From: Asterionellopsis glacialis
Taxonomy: Eukaryota; Bacillariophyta; Plagiogrammaphyceae; Rhaphoneidales; Asterionellopsidaceae
NCBI GenBank assembly: GCA_014885115.2
Contig: WKLE02003432.1
Coordinates: 16,379 to 35,264, forward strand
Length of the DNA stretch: 18,886 nt
Direction of reading: 5' to 3'
Position numbers and translations under genes: made by a program. The notes under the pieces were generated by a model. That model was not told the DNA's origin. It worked only from the letters and a program-made list of their open reading frames with translations, and did no database searches. Below, piece after piece: positions 8,419 through 17,900 of this stretch (within the stretch, counting starts at the first letter, position 1; each line of letters begins with the position of its first letter).

Positions 8419-9580
8419 CTAAAAAGGAGAGGACTTCCATATCGGCTGAATTGTGGACACTGGTAAACTTGCTGCTTCATCTTGTACGAGGATAGCATTT
8501 ACATCTATGTCGTCTTCTCGAAGACTTCTCGAAGAAGTATCTATGGCCTTTGCTGGCTCCAAACTATAGCGGCAACCATGCCATACCTTTGAAATGTGAA
8601 TTCATTGTAATTCAAAAATGTATGGCTACGCCGTCATGAATGTTATGACTGCTGTACTACAAAGGATTATGTTTTGCTTTTCTTGCAGTTTGCATATTTA
8701 TTGTACAGAATACGTGCTATATAGATGATATCAAAGGTGGTGCAATTTAATACCACAGTTCTAGTCTAGCCTAGCTAGCTATGAATTCTACTACCAATGA
8801 AGATACATAATTTATCGAAGATATGTACAAGGCAGTCTTGGATTGTTTGACAAAGGATACCATCGAAGTAAGTTTTATTAGCAAGAAACTTCTTCTTGTC
8901 CACGAATTTTATCTAGGTCTTCACGTTAGTGCCTTTTACATCCATGAATCATGACCCCTAAGTCCGTCACCTTTCATACCCATTGTGCTACCATTAATTC
9001 AACCCAATATTTCAAACAAATTATTTATCGGAAAACAAAACTCAATCACTCAACAGAGTCATTCCCACCATTCGTGTCACTTTTCAAACAAAAACTGTTC
9101 AACTATCATCAAATTTTCAAATATTTTTAAGACGTACCTTTACTGCTGATAAAAAATCCATCGATACAGGAAAATCACTTCTCAGTGACAAACCTACGAG
9201 TAAAGAAAAAAAAATTGATCCAAAAACCATGTGAACCATAGAGAGTTCGAAAGCAAGTGGAGTTCAAGACATATGTGATGAAAGTTCATTTGTCAAAAAG
9301 TAACACATATCAAAAAAATATAACTTCCTGGGATATTCATCTGACCGTAAAAACACTCGATGATCAAAATCATGTACGGAGCCTGGCTACACAAGGGTAA
9401 GACACTTCTTATCGTTCGTTTTTTGCTCCTACTAACCAAAGTTACGCATTTTGACGTACCTGATGGATCTAACATCGCCACGACCGATTTGGTGAAGGCA
9501 TCCTCTTCCAACGCTCTGCTTTCTCCGATGATCGACGGTGGACACTTGCCACTCACACGACATCGATGATGCAGGTTCAT
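8419..9580 (-). CDS. Candidate three-exon gene, unknown function (114 residues)
   Basis: Three segments carry splice signals and join in phase. Exon 1 is 9460-9580, ATG at 9580, donor TCAG|GTACGT. Exon 2 is 9138-9193, 56 nt, with a strong pyrimidine-rich acceptor ending CTCGTAG and donor AAAG|GTACGT. Exon 3 is 8419-8586, acceptor TTTCAAAG, stop TAG. The joined product is 114 residues. Exon 1 may extend upstream to an acceptor near 9620 with a basic KRRRSS stretch, so the true start could be missing. Exon 3 reads well as protein (GCRYSLEPAKAIDTSS, then an acidic stretch and a short tail), but I recognise no family. The 551-nt second intron is long for this window and could hide another exon. 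No domain or catalytic motif is visible. Confidence 0.4.
8808..8872 (+). other. Ambiguous exon-like segment readable on both strands
   Basis: On the plus strand, a short open stretch (EDMYKAVLDCLTKDTIE) is followed by a consensus donor GAA|GTAAGT at about 8869-8875. The minus strand is also open here for about 45 codons. It lies inside the proposed intron of the minus-strand candidate gene. I cannot decide which strand, if any, is coding. Confidence 0.2.
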
Positions 9581-10585
9581 TGTATTTTTGTTCGTTGATG
9601 AGCGTCTCCGCTTGCCTGAAAAGGCATTCACTACAGTCTAGGCTTTAGGGTCAAACTGTATTTCTTGTAATGATGGCTCTGCGCGGATATCTGATATCTG
9701 GGCTGTGGAAGGGCTCTGGAGCCTTGTAGTAAGTAACGTACACTGTGAAAGGTACGGTACTGGTATTATACAAACTACCTGGTACACATGGTATGGAACA
9801 CGGGGGGTGTAGTTTCTTGGATTCTCTGATTTTGGTCGATCAACTTGAAACTCGGGATTCTGAAAGGAAGGACGCCAAGTACGGTGGTGCCTATGTAGTC
9901 TTTCCGCCAGTGCTAGCGCCAGGGCTGTCTATTTTTTTACAAAAGATACCGTACCATGACAGGTGGTACTAGAAAATAAACGGTAAAGTACATTATAGTT
10001 TCCGTACACTAAATGAGTTTGGCCTTGCAATTTGTACGGCAACTGTGCAAGAGAGCCTGACGAGTTTTTTGAAGAAGGATGGTATTATGTAACCGAAAAG
10101 GTTGGGACATCTATTCTAAAAGAAGTATCATAGTACGGAAATTGTTATAGACCTATTTATTACTCCCTAATACAGCTTTTAATCATTTTTTTTAAACAAA
10201 AGAGTCCACCCCTACCCTGGTACATAAGATGATATTGAATTAAACTATACAGATATTATGAACAACATTTATTGGCAGATGTTGCAGTAAGGAACTGGTG
10301 ACAGTCCCGCTCCTGAAACACGTCAGTGTAGCTGTTTTGTAGAGTCCTCTCTCTACTCTAGAGGTCCCAAACTAAAATTTCTCGCAGCTCAGATCAGACT
10401 GCTGGCGATTTTGATTCGTTGACTCATGACTGCTGATGTCTCCCGCCTGTTGACATGTCTGGTCATCACTGGTCACACTACTCCACCCAAACCAAGATTT
10501 CGCATTAACGGAAACCGTTAATATCAGCAGTACAAGGGTACTTGTACTGTAGAGAATCTACTACCTGGTACCCGGGATACTCTAT
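9581..10585. other. Non-coding region with TACCTGGTA motifs
   Basis: This stretch of about 1 kb contains no convincing ORF. It has a patch rich in GGTAC/TACC words around 9730-9990 and exact TACCTGGTA copies at 9776-9784 and 10562-10570. No RNA gene was seen. Confidence 0.6.
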
Positions 10586-11022
10586 CTATATTACATTCAT
10601 CTGTAGGTAATATTTCAGATAGTCCAGGAGCAGCAATTGACGGGGGAGTGAATACATTTCTTCTTCCTCCTCTTCCTCATGAGTGAGAACACAAACAGAA
10701 GAAATACCTTCTGGACCAAGAGCAGCAATGATTGAATTGGTTTTTTGAAACAATTCGTTTTTCACTTCCACTCTGCTTTCCTCATTGCATGATCACCAGG
10801 GTTGTTCACAAATAATAGAATCACGGCCCTTTCCTCTTTTTTTTTTAAAGGCTTCTCTATGATTTTTTCATAAAATCTTGAACAGTTGTTGCATCTCATG
10901 GACTTGTTTAAACGATAATTTAAACAAGTTGCTGCTTTCGAATTTTGATGCACGAAGGGTATGTTGGCCACTTTCATTACATCTTCAACTATATCAGTAT
11001 GAACAACATCATTGTTGTTCAT
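10586..11022 (-). pseudogene. Possible decayed coding segment, two ORFs in different frames
   Basis: Two overlapping minus-strand ORFs in different frames (10762-11022 and 10586-10771) read as if one protein were broken by an indel around 10765-10775. The downstream part has FQKTNSIIAALGPEGI and an acidic Glu run. Further upstream, to about 11130, more charged coding-like sequence appears in alternating frames, again suggesting frameshifts. No family is recognised. An inverted repeat at 10902-10929 lies inside it. It could also be chance, or two exons of an unrecognised gene. Confidence 0.25.
10902..10929. repeat. 11-bp inverted repeat (hairpin)
   Basis: ACTTGTTTAAA at 10902-10912 is the exact reverse complement of 10919-10929, separated by 6 nt. 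It would form a tight AT-rich stem-loop. Confidence 0.85.
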
Positions 11023-11161
11023 TCTCCTGTTCTTCTATCAATGTTTGTTGATTGTCATTTTGGATTCCAATGCTGCTGTATTATCTTTTGCATCGTCATT
11101 GGTCACGTTACCACATTCATCAGAACACATCAGTAATAAGGAATCTAAATGGGACTGTTCA

Positions 11162-11203
11162 TCAGTGATGTTTGTGAAACAAACATCATCACGTCATCAC
11201 TGA
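11162..11203. repeat. Nested inverted repeat at the left edge of the CpG-poor block
   Basis: TCAGTGATG (11162-11170) is the exact reverse complement of CATCACTGA (11195-11203). An inner 10-bp pair TGATGTTTGT / ACAAACATCA closes a 3-nt loop and shares bases with the left arm. The two pairings therefore compete, giving alternative hairpins. Small transposon ends or recombination substrates can look like this; no target duplication was identified. Confidence 0.7.
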
Positions 11204-11503
11204 GAACATAAATTGTTACTTATTAATAATTTTATTTAGTTTTTTTTTGACTGACATCACAACTAAAAAAGTATGTGTCAAGCTTTCTGAGGTACTTTGT
11301 TATTCAGTTCAGAAGTGGTTATTTTTTAAGAAGACATTTGATAGCCACATAATTCCCAGGAAGAAGGGTTGATTGTTGAGTATTTTTTTTCCAAATGGCA
11401 AAGATTGAGCCTGAACCTTACGGTCTCCCCCCCAACAGAGACTGGAAGATTTAATCACCGTGTTCCAGATTTTAACTTCAAGGGAGACAATGATGCAACA
11501 ATT

Positions 11504-12421
11504 ATGAAGATGATCAGGGAGGAAATATGTAAACAGATCAAAACAAACAATTTAGCTATCAAATGTATGAGTGAGTATACAGCCAAACTGTACTCACGGG
11601 ACCTTGGGCTTCAGTCTGAAGAGTGGAGGAAGAAATTTCTGAATGCAGAAATAGAATTAAAAAATGTAAGAATGGACTACAGTAGCATGATGGCACTTTG
11701 GAGCTGCTACAGTGGTTCCATGACCCGCTTCAAGAGAGATCTTCAAGAGACAGTGGCTAGTTTTAACAAACAATCCACCCCTATCATTGGTGATGGTGTA
11801 ATTGTTGGAGAACAGGGTCACATTTACAACTTACCAGACTTTGTTGAAGTTACAGAAGCAATTGACAATTTCAAGAAAAGAAGGACCAAGAAAAATGAAA
11901 GAAAGGGAAATGAGGAGGTGAATGGTGGTGAACAGGAGACATTGGACAATGAATCACAACCCCTGCTTGAAACTGATGGTGATGACTCTACCAAGAATGA
12001 CAAATCAGAACAAAAAATATCTGCATTGTCGCTACTTGCAAGAAAGGACTTGAGGGCCTTGTTAGAAGCCGAGATGGAAAAGCAGAGGCAGGAACAAAAA
12101 CAGACTGATGAAAAGGACAACAACTCAACTACTGTAGGAGAAGAAGACTCTAAACAGGATGACATGTCAGAACCACTACTAAAGAGTGATTGTTTGCAAC
12201 AAGATGCATCACCAAAGCCAGCAATGGCAGACTTCCAAAAGATCCTCAAGAGTAGTCAGTCCAAAAAAAATGAAAAAAAGGTGTGGCTGTGCGGAAATGA
12301 ACAAAACATCAATGTTCTGACACCTATGATGTGGAAAAAGGACACTAATTTGATAGTAAAAAATAAAAAATTGTCTGTTTATAAACTTTTTTGGGTGTTT
12401 GGTAACCAAATGTCTGTTTAG
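11504..12421 (+). CDS. Uncharacterised charged, coiled-coil-like ORF with unclear 5' end
   Basis: The first in-frame ATG is at 11504 and gives 305 residues. The frame is open and looks coding upstream to about 11430. The first part (MIREEICKQIK onward) is amphipathic and rich in Lys, Glu and Asn. The middle contains two Gln/Glu-Pro-Leu-Leu repeats (SQPLLETDGDD and SEPLLKSD) within acidic, low-complexity sequence, and the end has KVWLCGNEQN. No domain was recognised. The ORF lies wholly in the CpG-poor block. Two explanations fit the 5' end. Either a start at 11395 (MAKIEPEPYGLPP) was disconnected by one extra C in the run of seven at 11427-11433, or CTCCCCCCCAACAG is a 3' splice site and this is an internal or terminal exon. 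It may be part of a mobile element, but no transposase or reverse transcriptase motif is present. Confidence 0.45.
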   Translation: MKMIREEICKQIKTNNLAIKCMSEYTAKLYSRDLGLQSEEWRKKFLNAEIELKNVRMDYSSMMALWSCYSGSMTRFKRDLQETVASFNKQSTPIIGDGVIVGEQGHIYNLPDFVEVTEAIDNFKKRRTKKNERKGNEEVNGGEQETLDNESQPLLETDGDDSTKNDKSEQKISALSLLARKDLRALLEAEMEKQRQEQKQTDEKDNNSTTVGEEDSKQDDMSEPLLKSDCLQQDASPKPAMADFQKILKSSQSKKNEKKVWLCGNEQNINVLTPMMWKKDTNLIVKNKKLSVYKLFWVFGNQMSV

Positions 12422-12456
12422 ATCAGGGCCCACATCGTAAATCAGCATTGGAGACG

Positions 12457-12535
12457 TTTGTTTTCAGGGGAGATTTGGTTTTGGGTTGGGGTAGTGTTAG
12501 GATAGACCGAGAATTGAATCTCCCCTGAAAACAAA
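12457..12535. repeat. Perfect 19-bp inverted repeat with 41-nt spacer
   Basis: The arm at 12457-12475 (TTTGTTTTCAGGGGAGATT) is the exact reverse complement of 12517-12535. The whole element is 79 bp and starts 36 bp after the stop of the charged ORF. It could be a miniature transposon remnant with terminal repeats, or a 3' UTR hairpin. No flanking target-site duplication is obvious. Confidence 0.85.
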
Positions 12536-12539
12536 AAAC

Positions 12540-13401
12540 AGGATTGTGATTTGAAAAAGGCGCAAAGTTTGAGAGGGAGGGTACTGAAAATTGATACATG
12601 ATGTCATAATGAGCAAGCCATCAAATTTCCAAAAATTGTCAAGAAAAGGTTGCTCTGAGTCCCAGGTACTGTACCTGATATTCTACTCCCCCAATTTGTG
12701 GACACCCTTTTGAGGCTGAACACAAAAGCACACAGTACAAATTTTCTTTTCTACGTCTGGATACATACATGATATTTCTACACAAAGGTCCAGTATGATT
12801 GGGGTTTCGTTGAATTTTCACAGATTTCAACCTCCCTTTACCTCTTCATTTATTTGGCTTCTAAACCATCATCATTGCACCACCACCACCATCCAAACCA
12901 TCATTGCTTCCTGTGGCCACCCAGACCCACCCCTCATCCCAATCTTCCACTGTGGATTCTTTCCCATTGTCTTCTATTACACCTTTTTTCAGCAATAAAA
13001 ATAGCACACTACTGGTTCCATTGGTACTGTAGCTGGTACTGCCAGTGATTCATCATCCCAAAATTCTTAACCTGCTTCTGATCTTTACCGACTGCTCCTA
13101 TGATACAAGGATAACACAACCATTTTGTGATGTTACCCTGTTTGTGAGGCTCCCACTCTTGTTAATGCACATTCTTGCATCAAGTCTCTTAAGCTATTTC
13201 ACAGTCCCAAATTGAAATACAACTCATTGAAGGCTCTATTCCAGATTTGATTGCAGCATATCATGGCAATCAACTAATTTCCATCAGTTCCCAACATGCC
13301 TCTACTCAATGTTCCTGGTTATTCCCTCTCAGTGATGATACTTCCTCATCTTTTTCTCTTCTTTTTTACTGGCAATACGGCAGTTTATGCTATCCACATA
13401 C
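12540..13401. other. CpG-poor region without a supported gene
   Basis: Short stretches here read as protein in several frames on both strands. One example is a minus-strand frame at 13009-13161, ending TGGAACCAGTAG. None is bracketed by good splice sites or recognisable. A CCACCATCATC-type low-complexity patch lies near 12860-12900. A decayed multi-exon gene or old element would look like this. Confidence 0.4.
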
Positions 13402-13559
13402 CTTGACTTCCTCTCTGTCCAGAGGTTTATCTACTTCATGATGATCACATAATTCTTTGAGTAAAATTGTAAAACAAGATTTCAATGTCACCCATTCCAA
13501 TACATGTCTCTGAATACACCAACCCCTGCTTGATCCCATCAGTGGATATAAATGAAATT
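13402..13559 (-). other. Candidate orphan exon (52 codons)
   Basis: This segment is bounded on the minus strand by an acceptor preceded by pyrimidine-rich sequence (TTTTCTTATAG) and a donor AAG|GTATGT. It is open in one frame, with the stretch ILLKELCDHHEVDKPLDREE near its end. A possible 46-nt exon lies upstream at 13793-13838 (TATACAG acceptor, CAG|GTGATC donor; NSEEPDSYQKPSRNQ), but the phases of the two do not match directly. I do not recognise the protein. Confidence 0.3.
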
Positions 13560-14137
13560 CTATAAGAAAATATGAAAAGATCAATTGAGGGGAACCTCTG
13601 GGTACTACAAGGAAAAAAAATTGTAGCAGAGAATATACAAATACTAAATTAAATGATGTTGATCTACAACACAACACCCACAGAATTTACGCTATGCCAG
13701 TTACAATTGCCAGAGATTTGAAGAAAATTGTTAGAGTATGTCAATTCAAGAGAAACTGAATAATTCAAAGCTAACAAAGAATTAAAGATCACCTGATTCC
13801 TTGAAGGCTTCTGGTAACTATCTGGCTCTTCTGAGTTCCTGTATAAAATCTAACAAGGGGCTCAAAGGCAGATCAAATAAAAACACCCAACAGACATCAG
13901 AACAATCAATCAAATTGTAAAGTTACAAGAGTCAGCATTTTATGGTTGTATAAACATTATGGATATTTCTTAAGAATGAATGAGTATTTAAAGGGTTTTA
14001 ATGAATATCAGAAAAGGGCAAAAAGCAAGTTTTTCAGTAAGGAGGATTGATGTCCCGTTTTAAAGCATCCTAAATTTGAGTGCTTATGGGCTGAGTGAGC
14101 CCAACTCCCAAGTTGACGGAGATTTTTTCTTGTGCAG

Positions 14138-14344
14138 TCTTCCAAAATGGAATCTGAAAACCTGTAATTACAATTAACTCAATTGGATGGATTGGAAAAT
14201 GGTGACATCACGAACAAGAACCCAGAGGACAATAAAAATTCCCTCCAAGAACATGATGAGATCAAACAGGTGCAAAATATTGACTTGCTTGATTTTGACC
14301 ATGACCTAGAGGACTTTGACAATAAATCAGGCCATGACTTATAA
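14138..14344 (+). other. Candidate terminal exon or gene relic, acidic
   Basis: A strong 3' splice site (TTTTTTCTTGTGCAG at 14123-14137) is followed by an open frame from 14168 to the stop at 14342-14344. The product is acidic and Asn-rich, ending with IDLLDFDHDLEDFDNKSGHDL-like sequence. An in-frame TAA at 14165-14167 interrupts it shortly after the acceptor, so it is either read from another acceptor or broken. It resembles the charged ORF of the same block in composition. No family is recognised. Confidence 0.25.
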
Positions 14345-14977
14345 TTATCATCATCACATAACTTTATAGTATACATAGATATTTAACTAAAAGTAGTCTA
14401 AAACAGTAGGCCAGAAGCATAATTCCTAAAATGTAAGAAAGAAAAAAATCGACTGAAAAAAATATGACCTCTAGATGGATAAAATACTTAATATCTAATG
14501 AAAAAAAAGGGCTCGCCTATTGTTTTATTTAACTTTTTGTTAGATTATTTGATTTGCTTTGTATGGTTCCGATGACTTTCGGTGGAGCGTTCTCATCGTT
14601 CAGAGGTCGAATTTTTTTTTGCAAGACATCGAAACGCTACATAGAAGATAACAATGCAAGGCGTTTTAAAAAAAAGCGCTTACGCACAGGAGTGGAAAAA
14701 TCGGCCACGACTTAGTGCTATGTAGGACTACTACTAAGTCCTAGATGTTACGGGACTCTGTCAGTCCCATGAACACAGATAACGGTACCGTATGTCATCT
14801 AGAGTGTGCACCCAATAAAACCATAGACAAAGTTCTGAGTTTTAATTTTTGACAAAGGGGTGACCAAAGACGACGACGGGTAAGAAGATTGTACCTTCAG
14901 TTGTGACATGAAGTAATAGGTCTATTGGTGCTGTCTCTTGAAATAAGATTGTGAGTATAGCGGCGTGGCCAATAGGA
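14345..14977. other. Upstream region of the M6 protease gene
   Basis: This 630-bp region spans the right edge of the CpG-poor block; CpG is normal again after about 14,510. It contains small hairpins, TAGGACT / AGTCCTA around 14,725-14,745 and GGGACT / AGTCCC around 14,753-14,770. No gene or clear promoter element was identified. An in-frame TGA at 14939 limits the protease reading frame upstream. Confidence 0.5.
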
Positions 14978-17900
14978 ATGACCATGGGAGGGTTGGTAGA
15001 ATGGAGACTCAGTAACCTTTCAAAACAACCAGCAGCAGCACCAGCAGCATGTCGTGGTCCATGTCGAGTCGTCGGCACAATCCGTAGAATAATTAGAATG
15101 CCAATAAGGTCAATAAGTGCACCTTCACCAACAGCATTTGTCCTTATTTTGATCCTCCTATTGACTAATAAAAGTGTCGCTATTGCCGGTGAGCAGGAGA
15201 AGAACAAGGACAGCCAACATCGTCCTCGTCCTCCTCAGTATCAAGCTAAAATGCATACCATGCTTCCACAACCATTTCCCTTTTCATTACAGAATGCAGA
15301 TGGGTCGTTGACAAATGAAATTGTTTATTTGAAAGGAAATGCATGTGATAATTGGTTGGAAGATCAAGATGGATTTAGTATTTGCTCGTATGATGCTGCT
15401 CAAGAAAAAGGAAACAAAAAATCATGGTATTATTGCAGTGATCAAGAACACCATTTACATCCTGATCTACGATATCGTGTGGCTACAACAAATAACAAGA
15501 ACAAAAATATTCATCCGCAAAATTTTCTACGTAAAAGTGTAAAACCACGACGTGCCAAATCATGCCAAGTCATTCTGGAACAAGAAGAACAGAAACAACA
15601 GCATCGTTCGTTATCCAACAAGACCACGGGTTACTATGATACTGCTGCTACTGCTGCTACTACGCCACCCCAATCTTCACCACGACCACTAAAAGAACCA
15701 TCACATTATCAATTACAACACCCTCTTCCTCGTCAACAACAACAACGTAAACGTAAGTTAGTAGGGAAAACACGGAATTTGGTTATTCCAATGGTATTTG
15801 CCAATCATGTCAATCGTACCTTGATCTCAATACAAGACTTGGACAACTTGATGAATTCAAATGATAAACTACCCAATATATGTCCTACGGGGAGTGTCAT
15901 GTCAGTCTTTTCTGAAAATTCAAATGCTCAATTTCATTTGGATAGTTACGTGCATCCATGGGTAACATTATCAAAGTCGGAAGAATATTATGCCCAAGGT
16001 AAATCAGGGATTGGTTACCGTGTCAAAGAAATGATTACGGAAGCTCTTGAACTATTAAATCAAGAACAGTTTGATTTTACGCAATTTAATTTCAATGCCG
16101 ATAATTACATTGATTCGATATTATTTCTTCATAGTGGATATGCTGCCGAACATGGAGGAATCGATGAGTATGGGTCACTTTCTGCCGATCGTATATGGTC
16201 ACATCAACACGAATTGTACCAAGATTGGACAAGTCATGACGGTGTTGCTATACGTCAATATATGATTGCACCATCCTTATGGGGTATTTCCGGTACCCAA
16301 ATAGTTCGGATTGGTGTCATTGCTCATGAAACAGCTCATAATTTAGGTTTGCCCGATATGAATGATGGTTTGGATGGAAATGGATTAGGATCATGGTCCT
16401 TAATGGGGAATTCATGGGGATTCGATGCATCACAATATTATCCTCCTTCCCTTGACCCATATTCAAAAATACAAGTTGGGTGGGGACAAGTACGAACCCT
16501 TACAAACTATCAAACCAATGTTGTGGTTGAACCCATCATCTCCAATAATGTGATTTACAAAATACAAGTTGGATATCGCTACAGAGAATATTTATTGATT
16601 GAATATAAAAAGAAATGGGGATTTGATCGTAAGGTACCAAGAGTAAGTCCAAATAGTTGTACCAAAAGTTCTTGATATACAGAGATAGGAGCATGGTATG
16701 GATGATGATTACATGCATATTTCTCAACATTTTGTTGTTGTTGTTATTGTTGTTATTGTTGTTGTTGGGGTTGTTATCTATTTTACGAACATACCTACGT
16801 ACCAACTATAATTCGAAAAAGGAGGGTCTTGTGATCTATCATGTCGATGAAGAATCACTTGATCCAGGGTTCACAGGTGTATCAGGATATCCTGGTCAAG
16901 AAGGATGGCCACAAAATGGAAAGCATTATCGTGTGGCTGTATTACCGGCCGATGGGAAGTATGATTTAGAAAATAATCGTAATCGTGGTGATGCAGGAGA
17001 TGTATGGGTGAATAATGTAAGGGGTTTATTGCCCTCCAGTTATGGTGGACAGTATAGACGATACCCCAACACGGACAGCTATAAGGATGGAGATATTATG
17101 GAAACAGGTCATGCCATAGAGAACATAGGTTCAGCAGGCCCCAATGGTATTACCTTTGACTTTGTTCAGGCCACGTGTCAAAATGATGGTGATTGTAAAG
17201 ATGACGACCCCAATACAGAAGAATATTGTACTATATTTCGAAGTTGTGCCGTGGTGGGAGTACCCACACCGCCCCCCTATCAAGACACCAATGGCGATTG
17301 CTCTTCCTCTTCTGATATGGAAGGATGGAAATTATTTGAACTTTATCTTGTACAAGATAGACATCCAGAAGATATATCTTGGACACTTGTAGGTGGTGGT
17401 GAAATAGTCTTTTCGGGTGGAGACTATAAAATTGAATTTGATACCATACACATTCAACATTGTATCAAAAGTAATACGCAATATGTCTTTACCATTTTGG
17501 ATAGTTATGGTGATGGATTATGTGGTCTGTATAGTGGTACATGTGGTAATTTTACAGTTGTGTATGATGGAGAAACAGTATTCGATGGAAGTTACTTTGA
17601 ATCAAGTTTATCATCTCCAAGATTTGGTGGTGTAACAACAACATCACCATCCCAACTACCAACAAATACTCCAACATCGTACCCATCTGTATACCCCTCA
17701 ATATACCCGACGGTGCAGCCATCTGGAATTCCCTCCTCCGTACCATCTCATCAACCAACACTAACACCGACAACCATTTCATCCACGGAATCAACACTAG
17801 AAATAAGTGAGAGACCATCGATAGGTCCCACACTGAGACCACCCTACATAACCGGACCACCAATAGGGACCGGCTCCTCTCCTTTACCAGCTATTCAACC

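Larger units (their letters stand above)
11000..14500. other. CpG-depleted block of about 3.5 kb
   Basis: By hand count CpG occurs 7 times in 1,080 bp (11341-12420) and about 13 times in 12421-14450. The flanking genes carry roughly 2-4 per 100 bp in many lines. TG and CA dinucleotides are abundant inside the block, the pattern expected from deamination of methylated CpG. The change is fairly abrupt near 11.0 and 14.5 kb. The block holds one long ORF, several exon-like pieces and a 19-bp inverted repeat. Silenced repeat DNA or a segment of other origin would both fit. Confidence 0.65.

Noticed and set aside
11824..12249. Minus-strand 141-residue Ser-rich ORF
   Set aside because: It is antisense to the charged plus-strand ORF; its Ser/Phe richness follows from the Lys/Glu/Asp codons of the other strand.
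13009..13161. Open minus-strand frame with Cys-x-x-Cys-like residues
   Set aside because: It is about 50 codons, without splice signals or a recognised family, and equally open stretches occur in other frames nearby.
14842..15207. Minus-strand ORF over the start of the protease gene
   Set aside because: It is antisense to a well supported coding exon and has no motif.
16657..16821. Poly-Leu membrane helix at the start of the second protease ORF
   Set aside because: It is translated intron: a TTG/TTA run between a consensus donor and the acceptor at 16821.
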